Assembly: GCF_965198575.1 (NCBI RefSeq)
Contig: NZ_OZ240671.1
Location: 1,922,001 to 1,986,000 of the forward strand
DNA length: 64,000 nucleotides
Source: Lichenicola sp965198575
Lineage (GTDB): Bacteria > Pseudomonadota > Alphaproteobacteria > Acetobacterales > Acetobacteraceae
Reading direction: 5' to 3'
Every line of letters begins with the position of its first letter. Position 1 is the stretch's first letter. Position numbers and translations under genes: made by a program. The notes under the pieces were generated by a model. That model was not told where the DNA came from. It did not search any database and saw only the letters and a list, made by a program, of their open reading frames with translations. This document shows, piece after piece, positions 8,148-16,433 of the stretch.

Positions 8148-10115
8148 ATGAGCGACGGCATCCTCCCGCGCGCGTCGCCGTTCATCCGCTCGGACCAGAC
8201 CTACGAGAGCATCGGGCGGCAGGTCGAGCAGGCGGCGTTCGGGGCGATCGGGCGGGCCTGGTGGCTGGCGGTCGCCGCGTCGGTCGGGCTGATCGGAGTG
8301 TTGGTGATCTCGATCGGCTGGCTGCTGTACGAAGGCGTCGGCGTCTGGGGCAACAACGTCCCGGTCACCTGGGCGCTCGACATCGTCGGCTATGACTGGT
8401 GGATCGGCGTTGCGACCGGGGCACTCGGGCTGTCGGTGCTGCTGCTGCTGACGGGCCAGAGCTGGCGCGGGGCAGTCAGCCGGATCAGCGAGACCATCGC
8501 CGTGCTGGCTGCGATTGCCGCGGCCGTGTATCCGATCATCCATCTCGGACGGCCGTGGTTCTTCTACTGGAACCTGCCGTATCCGAACACGATGGGGCTG
8601 TGGCCGCAGTTCCGCAGCCCGCTCTATTGGGACGCGGTCGACATCCTCGGCTACCTGACGGTCAGCCTGTCGCTCTGGTATGTCGGCATGCTGCCCGACC
8701 TCGCCAGCCTGCGCGACCGGGCCGTCGACCGGGTGCGCAACCGCGAAGGCGGCCGGATGCCACTTCTTGCAGCGCAGCTCTACGGCATTGCCGCCCTCGG
8801 CTGGCGTGGCTCGGCGTCGCACTGGTATCGCTGGAGCCGGTCGCTGCGGGCACTCGGGCTGCTCGGGCTGATCGTCGTGGTGTCGCTGCAGACCGGGGCC
8901 GCGGTGATGTTCGCAGGCAGCCTCGAGCCCGGCTGGCACGACACGATGCTGCCGGTGACGTTCCTGGTCGACGCGCTGTTCTCCGGCGTTGCCGCGACGA
9001 CCGCCATCGTGGTGGTGATGCGGCGCGCGTTTTCGCTCGAGGCATCCATCACCGAGGCGCATTTCGACCGGCTCGGCTGGCTGCTGCTCGGGCTGGGTCT
9101 CGCCGACCTCTATTGCGTGTTCGCGGAGAATTTCGGGACCCTGCTCAGCGGCGACAGCTATGCGCTGTTCTCGCTCGGGCAGCGCCTGCACGGGCCACAT
9201 TCCTGGGCGTTCTGGACGTTGCTGCTGGCGGCGATCGTGCCGGTGCAACTGTTCTGGCTGCGCACCGCCCGGCAATCCCCGCCGCTGCTGCTGCTGGTCG
9301 GGCTCTCGGTGTGTGTCGGCAGCTGGGCGGACCATTTCATGGTCATCGTGGCCACGCTGCAGCATGATTTCCTGCCCTCGTCGGATCACCCCTACAGCAT
9401 CGGCATCTGGGGGTTAGCGACGTTCGTGGGCTCCGGCGGGCTGTTCCTGTTCCTGCTGCTGCTGGCGCTGCGGTTGCTGCCGGTGCTGTCGTTGCCGGAC
9501 ACGCGGGCGCTGTCGCATCTTGGTCCGGAAGCGACCCGAACGCCGGTGTCGTCGGACCATCTCGACCTGCCGCGGGACGCGCCGGTCTGGGGCGTGGCGG
9601 CGGAGTTCGACGGACCGGACGATGCGGTTGCCGCTGCCCGCTCGCTGCACGGCCGGAAGCTCGGCCGGCTCGACCTGTATTCGCCGATGCCGATCGAGGG
9701 GGCCGTCGAGGCGCTGCAGATGCGGCGGCGGCTGACCCATCCGGTGGCACTGGCGGGGATCGTCCTGCTCGGTGGGGCGGCGATGATGGCGATGTGCCTG
9801 TACGCCACCGGCTACGACTACGTGTTCAATATCGGCGGGCGGCCGCGCTTTTCCTGGCCGTCATTCGTGGTGCCCAGCGTGTCGTTCGCGATGATGGTGG
9901 GCGCGATCGCGACGGTGGCGGCGCTGCTGTTCCAGAACCGGCTGCCGCGGCTGAACCATCCGGCCTTCAACATCCCTGGCATCGGCGGTGCCAGCCGCGA
10001 CCGCTATTTCCTGGTGGTGGAGAAGCAGGACGACGATTTCGATGCCGCCCGCGTGACACTCGCGATGCAGGCGCTGCCGGTGCAGCCGCTCGTCGTGCAC
10101 CGGGTGCCGCGATGA
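8148..10115 (+). CDS. Fused ActC-ActD subunit of alternative complex III
   Basis: A 655-residue membrane protein that joins two usually separate subunits. Residues about 1-450 are the NrfD/PsrC-like quinol-oxidising subunit ActC, with about ten transmembrane helices and the N-terminal pattern FIRSDQTYESIGRQV. Residues about 475-655 are the DUF3341-type ActD, with an extramembrane domain (WGVAAEFDGPDDAVAAARSLH), two transmembrane helices, and the typical HPAFNIPGIGGASRDRYFL segment before a C-terminal ferredoxin-fold-like tail. A charged linker of about 25 residues separates the parts. There is no internal stop or frameshift, and the next gene starts within its stop codon (ATGA). Confidence 0.92.
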   Translation: MSDGILPRASPFIRSDQTYESIGRQVEQAAFGAIGRAWWLAVAASVGLIGVLVISIGWLLYEGVGVWGNNVPVTWALDIVGYDWWIGVATGALGLSVLLLLTGQSWRGAVSRISETIAVLAAIAAAVYPIIHLGRPWFFYWNLPYPNTMGLWPQFRSPLYWDAVDILGYLTVSLSLWYVGMLPDLASLRDRAVDRVRNREGGRMPLLAAQLYGIAALGWRGSASHWYRWSRSLRALGLLGLIVVVSLQTGAAVMFAGSLEPGWHDTMLPVTFLVDALFSGVAATTAIVVVMRRAFSLEASITEAHFDRLGWLLLGLGLADLYCVFAENFGTLLSGDSYALFSLGQRLHGPHSWAFWTLLLAAIVPVQLFWLRTARQSPPLLLLVGLSVCVGSWADHFMVIVATLQHDFLPSSDHPYSIGIWGLATFVGSGGLFLFLLLLALRLLPVLSLPDTRALSHLGPEATRTPVSSDHLDLPRDAPVWGVAAEFDGPDDAVAAARSLHGRKLGRLDLYSPMPIEGAVEALQMRRRLTHPVALAGIVLLGGAAMMAMCLYATGYDYVFNIGGRPRFSWPSFVVPSVSFAMMVGAIATVAALLFQNRLPRLNHPAFNIPGIGGASRDRYFLVVEKQDDDFDAARVTLAMQALPVQPLVVHRVPR

Positions 10116-10672
10116 AGCGGATTTCTGCGATCATGCTGCTGCCGGTCCTGGCGCTGCTGCCGTCGGGGTGCAAGCGGCACGACATGTACACCCAGGACAA
10201 GTCGAGCTCTTGGGACGCGAGCCGGTTCTTTCCGAACCAGCAATCGATGCGCAAGGCCGCCGATGGCGCCGTGCCGGTCGATGAGACGGACCCGGACGTC
10301 GCGCACCCGCCCGTCGCCACCGCCGCAATGCTCGAGCGCGGGCACGAACGGTACAACATCTTCTGTGCGCCGTGCCATGCGAAGACCGGCGAAGGTGACG
10401 GCATGATCGTGCAGCGCGGCTTCCCGCATCCGCCCTCCTTCAACAGCGACCGGCTGCGCCAGGCGCCGGCGCAGCATTATTACGATGTCATAAGCAACGG
10501 CTACGGCGTCATGTACAGCTATGCCGAGCGGGTGCCGTCCGACGACCGCTGGGCGGTGATCGCCTATATCCGCGCGCTGCAACGCAGCCAGGGCCTGCCC
10601 GTCGCCGAGCTCACACCCCAGGATCATGCGGGGCTCGATCATGCGGAGCTCGATCATGCGGGGCAGCCATGA
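10112..10672 (+). CDS. actE: Alternative complex III subunit ActE, monoheme cytochrome c lipoprotein
   Basis: A 186-residue periplasmic cytochrome. The N-terminus MKRISAIMLLPVLALLPSGC gives a lipobox-like Cys, then an ActE-like segment (HDMYTQDK...SRFFPNQQSMR). A single CAPCH heme site follows ERYNIFCAPCHAKTGEGDG. A distal ligand is likely in GVMYSYAERV. The C-terminus has an imperfect repeat of the DHAGLDHAELDHAG type (encoded about 10623-10664), a small tandem expansion. The start overlaps the actC-actD stop by 4 nt and the stop overlaps the actF start by 4 nt. It probably delivers electrons from the complex towards the oxidase encoded downstream. Confidence 0.93.
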   Translation: MKRISAIMLLPVLALLPSGCKRHDMYTQDKSSSWDASRFFPNQQSMRKAADGAVPVDETDPDVAHPPVATAAMLERGHERYNIFCAPCHAKTGEGDGMIVQRGFPHPPSFNSDRLRQAPAQHYYDVISNGYGVMYSYAERVPSDDRWAVIAYIRALQRSQGLPVAELTPQDHAGLDHAELDHAGQP

Positions 10673-11706
10673 CCCGTGACCGCAGACCGATGCTGCTGGC
10701 TGGTGCGGGTGTGATCCCGCTGCTGGTCCTGGCGGTGTTGGGCGGAGCCGGCATGCGGGTGATGCCGTCCTACCTGGCTGCGTGGCTGTTCGTGCTGTCG
10801 GTGCCGCTTGGTGCGCTGTTGCTGGTGGGCTTGCTTGAGGCGTTCGCCGGCGAGGCGAGCCCTCTGCTACCGCCGTTGCGGGCGCTGCTGCCGCTGATGC
10901 CGGTGGCCGCGCTGCTCGGGCTGCCGGTGCTGCTGCTGTCAGGCACGCTGTACGATCCGTCGGCCTGGCCCGCGGCGGGGATCGGCCGGGAGTGGTTCGC
11001 GCACACGCCGTTCAGCCTGCGCATGGTGGTGTTCCTGCTGATCTGGAGCGCGCTCGCCCTGCAATTCAGCGTGCCCCCGCGCCTTGGCGGCCGGCGCGTG
11101 GCGGCCGGGCTCGGGTTCGGCCTGACGCTGGTGACCGGCACCCTCGCCGCGTACGACTGGGTCATGGCGGTCGAGCCCGGCATTGCCTCCTCGGAATTCG
11201 GGCTGCTGGTCCTCGCCGGTGCGATGCTTTCGGCGCTCTCGGTGGCCGCCCTGCTGGCCTGCCTGGTCGACCCGCCGGCGTCGTATGGCTTTGCGGGGCC
11301 GCTGCTGATCCTGCTGGCGCTCTGGATGTTCCTGCATTTCAGCCAGTTCCTGGTGATCTGGTCGGCCAACGAACCGCACGAGGCGAGCTGGTATCTGCAC
11401 CGGATCGACGGCCTCGGTGCGGCCTGCTTGTGGCTCGCGGTGCTGCTCCTGCTGGCAGCCCCGGTACTGAGGCTGCCGGCGATCCGACCCGCGGCCCGGC
11501 GTCGCTTGATCGCAGCCATTGCCGGTCTGGCGCTGCTGGTCCGGCTGCTGGAGAGCTTCTGGCTGATTACCCCGTCATTCCGCGGTCACTTCACGCTGTC
11601 CGCGGCCGACCTGCTGGCGGCGGCGGGGCTGATCGCGCTGGTCGTCGGCGTGCATCTGGCGGGCTGGCTTCCGGCCCTCGGGAGGCGTCGCCTTGTCCGC
11701 GCCTGA
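10669..11706 (+). CDS. actF: Alternative complex III subunit ActF, integral membrane protein
   Basis: A 345-residue polytopic membrane protein with about ten hydrophobic helices. It matches ActF by order, length and the conserved SLRMVVFLLIW and FLHFSQFLVIWSANEP stretches, the second holding conserved His and Glu residues near a presumed membrane cavity. ActF is related to ActC but is thought not to be the main quinol site. ATGA overlaps upstream and a 14-nt overlap downstream show dense translational coupling. The helix count is estimated from hydrophobicity by eye. Confidence 0.9.
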   Translation: MTRDRRPMLLAGAGVIPLLVLAVLGGAGMRVMPSYLAAWLFVLSVPLGALLLVGLLEAFAGEASPLLPPLRALLPLMPVAALLGLPVLLLSGTLYDPSAWPAAGIGREWFAHTPFSLRMVVFLLIWSALALQFSVPPRLGGRRVAAGLGFGLTLVTGTLAAYDWVMAVEPGIASSEFGLLVLAGAMLSALSVAALLACLVDPPASYGFAGPLLILLALWMFLHFSQFLVIWSANEPHEASWYLHRIDGLGAACLWLAVLLLLAAPVLRLPAIRPAARRRLIAAIAGLALLVRLLESFWLITPSFRGHFTLSAADLLAAAGLIALVVGVHLAGWLPALGRRRLVRA

Positions 11707-12262
11707 GCACCCCGCCTGCGACCATGCCCCGACGCCGGATCACCGCCGTCGCAACGGCGCGCTGCTCGCCTTCGCGGGCGCGGTCGCCGGTGTCTCGGCG
11801 TTGTTCATGGGCCAGGCCGCCCGGAAGCGCATGCTGGAAAGCGGCGCGGATCCGTTCGGCGAGGAGACCGGCCGCGGCCAGCCCTCCGCTCCGCCGGCAC
11901 CGCAGGCCGTCGCCAAGGGGTTCGAGACCGAGGACATGAGTGCGGCGACGATGGGGCTGCTCTCGCTCGGCCTGGCGATCGCCATTGCCGTGGCGATCTG
12001 GCTGGTGGTGCTGATGCTGCATGGCTTCCGCGCCGACCGCGAGCAGGCGCCATCCTTGACCGCCGAGCAGCAGACCCCCATCGCCACGCCGTTGCCGCAC
12101 CTGCAGGACCATCCGTTGCGCGATATCGCTGCCCTCCGCCGGACGGAGTCGGACCGGCTGAACCATTACGCCTGGGCCGATCCGCAGCACACGCGGGCCC
12201 GCATCCCGATCGGCGAGGCGATGCAGCGCACCATCGGCCAGTCGTTGGACGGCGTTCCATGA
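11693..12262 (+). CDS. Small membrane protein between complex III and oxidase genes
   Basis: A 189-residue protein of unproven function. It starts at TTG 11693, supported by GGAGG at 11681-11685 (7-nt spacing) inside the end of actF. Hydrophobic helices lie at about 22-41 and 86-108. The periplasmic C-terminus carries HYAWADPQHTRARIPIGEAMQ, a pattern I recognise from uncharacterised proteins beside Sco and cytochrome oxidase genes (tyrosine/tryptophan followed by RIPI.xAM). Position alone suggests a helper or small subunit of the respiratory block. It could occupy the place of ActG, but sequence does not prove that. Confidence 0.72.
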   Translation: MSAPEHPACDHAPTPDHRRRNGALLAFAGAVAGVSALFMGQAARKRMLESGADPFGEETGRGQPSAPPAPQAVAKGFETEDMSAATMGLLSLGLAIAIAVAIWLVVLMLHGFRADREQAPSLTAEQQTPIATPLPHLQDHPLRDIAALRRTESDRLNHYAWADPQHTRARIPIGEAMQRTIGQSLDGVP

Positions 12263-12275
12263 CCTGGTCCCTCGC

Positions 12276-13271
12276 ATGAACAGCCAGAGTGCCAGCCCGG
12301 CGAGCTCGCCGCTGCTGTTGTGGCCGCGTGCCGCATCCGCGGATGCGGTGCAGTCGGACCACCTGATCCTCAGCTTCACGCTGCTGACGCTGCTGCTGAC
12401 GGTGCCGATCTTTCTCGCCATCACCTGGTTCGCGATCCATTTCCGCGACGGCAAGCAGGCCCACCGGGAGTATTCCGAGAACAAGAACCGGCTGCTCGAG
12501 GTGAGCTGGATGCTCATCCCGTTCATGCTGACGCTCATCTTCTTCTATTGGGGCGCCAAGCTGTTCGACCGGCACAAGCACCCGCCCGGCGACGCGCTGC
12601 GCATCGAGGCGATCGGCCGGCAATGGATGTGGAAATTCCAGCATCCGGGTGGCCAGGCGGAAATCAACGACCTGCATGTGCCGACCGGCCAGCCGGTGCT
12701 GATCAACATGATCTCGCAGGACGTGATCCACGCGCTGTACCTGCCGGCACTGCGCATCCAGATGGAAACCCTGCCCGGCCGCTACACCCAGCTCTGGTTC
12801 AAGGCGGACAAGGCAGGGGTGTTCCGGCTGTACTGCTCGGAATATTGCGGCACCGACCATTCCAAGATGGCTGGGCTGCTCACCATCATGACGCCGGCCG
12901 ACTACGCCGTCTGGTTGCGCAACGCCGGCACCTCTACGTCGCTCGCCAGCCAGGGCAAGGCGCTGTTCAGCTCGTATGGCTGTGCCGGCTGCCATGACGG
13001 CAATGCGGTGGTCCGGGCGCCGTCGCTGGCCGGAGTGTACGGCAACCCGGTGCCGCTCGAGGCCGGCGGCACGCTGATCGCCGACGACAGCTACATCCGC
13101 GACAAGATCCTGTATCCGGACCACAACCTGATCGCCGGCTACAAGCAGGTCATGCCGTCATTCAAGGGCGTCATCCAGGAGAGCGACCTCGTCCTGCTCA
13201 CCGCCTACATCAAGTCGCTCGGCTCGCCCGATCGCGACGACACCAGCTCCGGACCGGAGAAGACGCCATGA
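12276..13271 (+). CDS. ctaC: Cytochrome c oxidase subunit II with fused cytochrome c domain (caa3 type)
   Basis: Accepts electrons at the CuA centre and passes them to subunit I. In 331 residues there are two transmembrane helices (about 29-54 and 76-95), the CuA cupredoxin domain with ligands H152, C187, C191, H195 and M198 (CSEYCGTDHSKM), then a fused cytochrome c domain with CAGCH at 236-240 and a likely Met ligand in QVMPSFKG. The fused heme c marks a caa3-type enzyme, suited to receive electrons directly from ActE or ActA without a soluble carrier. Its stop overlaps the ctaD start. Confidence 0.96.
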   Translation: MNSQSASPASSPLLLWPRAASADAVQSDHLILSFTLLTLLLTVPIFLAITWFAIHFRDGKQAHREYSENKNRLLEVSWMLIPFMLTLIFFYWGAKLFDRHKHPPGDALRIEAIGRQWMWKFQHPGGQAEINDLHVPTGQPVLINMISQDVIHALYLPALRIQMETLPGRYTQLWFKADKAGVFRLYCSEYCGTDHSKMAGLLTIMTPADYAVWLRNAGTSTSLASQGKALFSSYGCAGCHDGNAVVRAPSLAGVYGNPVPLEAGGTLIADDSYIRDKILYPDHNLIAGYKQVMPSFKGVIQESDLVLLTAYIKSLGSPDRDDTSSGPEKTP

Positions 13272-14938
13272 GCCCCTCCGACACCACGCTTTCCCGCATC
13301 GCCGGAGGCGCACGCGAGCCGAGCCCGGCGCGCACGACGATCGACCGCGAGCCGGACTACCTGCATGACGAGCACACCCTGCGCTCCTGGCTCGGCACCA
13401 CCGACCACAAGCGCATCGGCATCCTGTACCTGCTGAGCATCACCTTCTTTTTCATCATCGGCGCCATTGCCGCCGGGCTGATCCGGCTGTCGCTGGTGGT
13501 GCCGAACGGGACGATCTTCAGCAACGACACCTACAACAAGCTGTTCACCATCCACGGCGTAGTGATGATCTGGTTCTTCCTGATCCCGTCGATCCCGGCG
13601 ACCTTCGGCAACTTCATCATGCCGATCATGATCGGCGCCAAGGACGTGGCCTTCCCGCGGCTCAACCGCACCAGCTGGTACATCTTCGTCGGCGCGTCGC
13701 TGTTCACCCTGTTCACCGTCGTGGCGGGCGGCGTCGATACCGGCTGGACCTTCTACGCGCCGTTCAGCACCACCTTCTCAAACACCTGGGTGGTGCCCGC
13801 ACTCATCGGCGTGATCGTCGTGGGGTTCTCGTCGATCCTGACCGGGCTCAACTTCATCGTCACCATCCACACCATGCGGGCGCCTGGCATGACCTGGTTC
13901 CGGATGCCGATCTTCGTCTGGACGATGTACGCGACCAGCCTGATCTTCCTGCTGGCGACGCCGGTCATCACCATCGCGCTGATCCTGCTGCTGATGGAGC
14001 GCGCCTTCCATATCGGCGTGTTCGACCCCGCACTCGGCGGCGATCCGGTGCTGTTCGAACACCTGTTCTGGTTCTACTCGCACCCGGCGGTGTACATCAT
14101 GGTGCTGCCGGGCATGGGGGTGATCAGCGAGATCGTGCCGGCCTTCGCGCAGAAGAAGCTGTTCGGCTACCGCTTCGTCGCCTACGCCTCGATCGGGCTG
14201 GCCTCGCTGACCTTCTTCGTGTGGGGCCACCACATGTTCGTCAACGGCGAGAGCGAGACCTCGGCGGTGGTGTTCTCGGTGCTGTCGTTCGCGGTGGCGG
14301 TGCCGTCGGCGGTGAAGGTCTATAACTGGACCGCCACCATCTACAAAGGCAGCCTCAAGCTCGACACGCCGATGCTCTACGCGATGGGTTATATCGGGTT
14401 GTTCGTGGTGGGCGGACTGACCGGGCTGTTCCTGGCGACCCTGGCGGTCGACGAGCAGGTGCACGATACCTACTTCGTGGTGGCGCATTTCCACTACATC
14501 ATGGTGGGGGGCACAGCGCTCGCGTTCCTGGGCGGCCTGCATTACTGGTGGCCGAAGTTCACCGGCCGGATGTATCCCGAGGCCTGGGGACGGCTCTCGG
14601 CGTTCCTGGTGTTCATCGGCTTCAACACGACGTTCATGCCGCAATTCATCCTGGGCTATCTCGGGATGCCGCGGCGCTATCACAATTATCCGCCCGAATT
14701 CCAGATCCTGAACATCCTGTCGTCGGCGGGCAGCCTGGTGCTGGCGCTCGGCTACATCTTCCCGATGGTCTATCTGCTGTGGTCGCTACGGTTCGGTGCC
14801 CGCGCCCCGGCCAATCCGTGGAACGCCAAGGGGCTTGAATGGACGACCTCGTCCCCGCCGCCCAAGCATAATTTCGAAACCCCGCCGACCGTCGATTTCG
14901 AGCCGTACGACTACTCCGACCGCGAGGCCCGGGTGTGA
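13268..14938 (+). CDS. ctaD: Cytochrome c oxidase subunit I
   Basis: Catalytic subunit that reduces oxygen and pumps protons. At 556 residues with about twelve helices it has the expected length. The heme-copper signatures are visible: HGVVMIWFFLIP with the low-spin heme ligand, FWFYSHPAVYIMVLP with the CuB His and the cross-linked Tyr, WGHHMF with two more CuB ligands, and VVAHFHYIMVGG with the high-spin heme ligands. An N-terminal extension of about 38 residues precedes LGTTDHKRIG. ATG overlaps the ctaC stop and the GTG of ctaE overlaps its own stop. Confidence 0.97.
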   Translation: MSPSDTTLSRIAGGAREPSPARTTIDREPDYLHDEHTLRSWLGTTDHKRIGILYLLSITFFFIIGAIAAGLIRLSLVVPNGTIFSNDTYNKLFTIHGVVMIWFFLIPSIPATFGNFIMPIMIGAKDVAFPRLNRTSWYIFVGASLFTLFTVVAGGVDTGWTFYAPFSTTFSNTWVVPALIGVIVVGFSSILTGLNFIVTIHTMRAPGMTWFRMPIFVWTMYATSLIFLLATPVITIALILLLMERAFHIGVFDPALGGDPVLFEHLFWFYSHPAVYIMVLPGMGVISEIVPAFAQKKLFGYRFVAYASIGLASLTFFVWGHHMFVNGESETSAVVFSVLSFAVAVPSAVKVYNWTATIYKGSLKLDTPMLYAMGYIGLFVVGGLTGLFLATLAVDEQVHDTYFVVAHFHYIMVGGTALAFLGGLHYWWPKFTGRMYPEAWGRLSAFLVFIGFNTTFMPQFILGYLGMPRRYHNYPPEFQILNILSSAGSLVLALGYIFPMVYLLWSLRFGARAPANPWNAKGLEWTTSSPPPKHNFETPPTVDFEPYDYSDREARV

Positions 14939-15603
14939 GCCAGGCCCTCCGGGAGGAACGTGCAGAGGTCGGGATCGAGCGGGAGGAGCATTTCACCACC
15001 GACGGGCAGCAGAAACACGCCGCCAAGTTCGGGCTCTGGTGCTGGCTGCTGACCGAGCTGCTGCTGTTCGCCGGCCTGTTCCTGACCGCGCTGATCCTGC
15101 GGATCCTGCACCCCGGGGCGGTCACCGCGGTCGCCAGGCACCTGAAGTTCTGGATCGGCGCCACCAATACCGCTGTGCTGATCGTCTCCAGCTTCACCAT
15201 GTCGGCGGCGATCCAGCTGTCCCGCATCGGCTGGCAGCGGGGCATGGTGCGGGCGATGCTGGCCACCGCCGGCCTCGGCACCCTGTTCCTGCTGCTCAAG
15301 AGCTTCGAGTACTACCAGGACTGGGACGAGCACATGATGCCGTTCCTGCCGCTACGCTCCTACGCGCTCGCCGACGACCGGGCCAGCATCCTGTTCACCG
15401 ACCTCTATTACATCACCACCGGGCTGCACGCCGTGCATCTGCTCACCGGCGTGTCGATCCTGCTGGTGATGACCTGGTTGGCGAGCCAGCCGCGGTTCCT
15501 CGAGCGGCACCAGAACCGGATCGAGATCTTCGGGCTGTACTGGCACTTCATCGACCTGATCTGGATCATCGTCTTCCCCGTGCTCTACGTGCTGAACCGC
15601 TGA
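14935..15603 (+). CDS. ctaE: Cytochrome c oxidase subunit III
   Basis: A 222-residue subunit III with about five helices. GLWCWLLTELLLFAGLFLTAL near the N-terminus and the C-terminal FGLYWHFIDLIWIIVFPVLYV are family hallmarks, as is TGLHAVHLLTG in between. It is the shorter five-helix form found with caa3 and cao enzymes. The GTG start overlaps the ctaD stop by 4 nt. The stop TGA shares its A with the next ATG (TGATG). Confidence 0.95.
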   Translation: MSQALREERAEVGIEREEHFTTDGQQKHAAKFGLWCWLLTELLLFAGLFLTALILRILHPGAVTAVARHLKFWIGATNTAVLIVSSFTMSAAIQLSRIGWQRGMVRAMLATAGLGTLFLLLKSFEYYQDWDEHMMPFLPLRSYALADDRASILFTDLYYITTGLHAVHLLTGVSILLVMTWLASQPRFLERHQNRIEIFGLYWHFIDLIWIIVFPVLYVLNR

Positions 15604-15908
15604 TGGCCGCCCGTCCGCTCTCCCCGGGTGATCGCCGGATGCTGTGGGCGGCCCTGCGCACGCCCATCCTCACCATGCTGGCGCTGCTGCTGATGCTCGG
15701 GCTGATCGTGCTGCTGGGCGTCTGGCGGCCGATCCAGGCGGCATGGATGATCGAGGCCGCGGTCACCGTGGTCATGATCGGCACCGTCATCGTGGTGTCG
15801 ATGGAGCTGTTCGAGGAGCCGCCGATCATCCGCTTCTTCGCGCTGATCGGTTTCTTCTGGGTCGCCATCCTGTTCGCGATGACGCTGCTGGACTACGTGA
15901 CCCGGTAA
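15603..15908 (+). CDS. ctaF: Cytochrome c oxidase subunit IV, bacterial type
   Basis: A 101-residue protein with three hydrophobic helices (about 19-43, 47-67, 75-97), matching the small bacterial subunit IV that packs beside subunits I and III. It has no catalytic residues. The conserved features are size, position as last gene of the oxidase set and the FFWVAILFAMTLLDYVTR C-terminus. The next gene converges on it with only 7 nt between stops. Confidence 0.82.
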   Translation: MAARPLSPGDRRMLWAALRTPILTMLALLLMLGLIVLLGVWRPIQAAWMIEAAVTVVMIGTVIVVSMELFEEPPIIRFFALIGFFWVAILFAMTLLDYVTR

Positions 15909-15915
15909 GTTTTCC

Positions 15916-16413
15916 TCAAGGAGCGTCGAGCGGGATCGCGGTGATGGCATTGTAGGGACTGCCGCCGGTGGTCATCGCTTTCGTCGACCAGGCGAGATAG
16001 ATCAGGACATGCTTGTCCCGGTCGTAAAGGCGGGATACGCGCAGTTCCTTGAGAAAGAACGACGTGCTCAGCCCGAACACGATTTCGGAATCGGGCAGGT
16101 CGGCAGGGGGCACGATTTTTCCGGTGGCGCGACAGGCCAGCGAGAACCGTGACGGATCGGTCGCCAGGCCCAGCGATCCCTTAACGCCACCGGTCTCGGC
16201 GTGCGACAGGTAGCACGACACGCCCGAAACTTTCGGATCATCGTAGCGATCGACGGCGATCTGGTCGTTGCGCCCGAGCAGCCGGAACGTCGTGCTGACG
16301 GAACCGACCCGCACCCCGTCCGCCGCTGCAACGACCGGAGCGGCCAAGGTCGTGCCCAGAACCAGGGCCGTGACCACGCCACGGGAGATCTTCCGGAATT
16401 GGATCATCTGCAA
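15916..16413 (-). CDS. creA: CreA family periplasmic protein
   Basis: A 165-residue exported protein with a signal peptide (about 1-30, cleavage after VAAA). The family signature is clear: VGSVSTTFRLLGRNDQIAVDRYDDPKVSGVSCYLSHAETGG in consecutive pieces, with a Cys pair (positions about 68 and 94) available for a disulfide, and a C-terminal YNAITAIPL ending. Its molecular role is unknown. It is transcribed against the oxidase block and lies back to back with the sulfite-oxidase-like gene. Confidence 0.9.
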   Translation of the reverse strand: MQMIQFRKISRGVVTALVLGTTLAAPVVAAADGVRVGSVSTTFRLLGRNDQIAVDRYDDPKVSGVSCYLSHAETGGVKGSLGLATDPSRFSLACRATGKIVPPADLPDSEIVFGLSTSFFLKELRVSRLYDRDKHVLIYLAWSTKAMTTGGSPYNAITAIPLDAP

Positions 16414-16433
16414 CCGAAACCCTGTTTCTCGAC

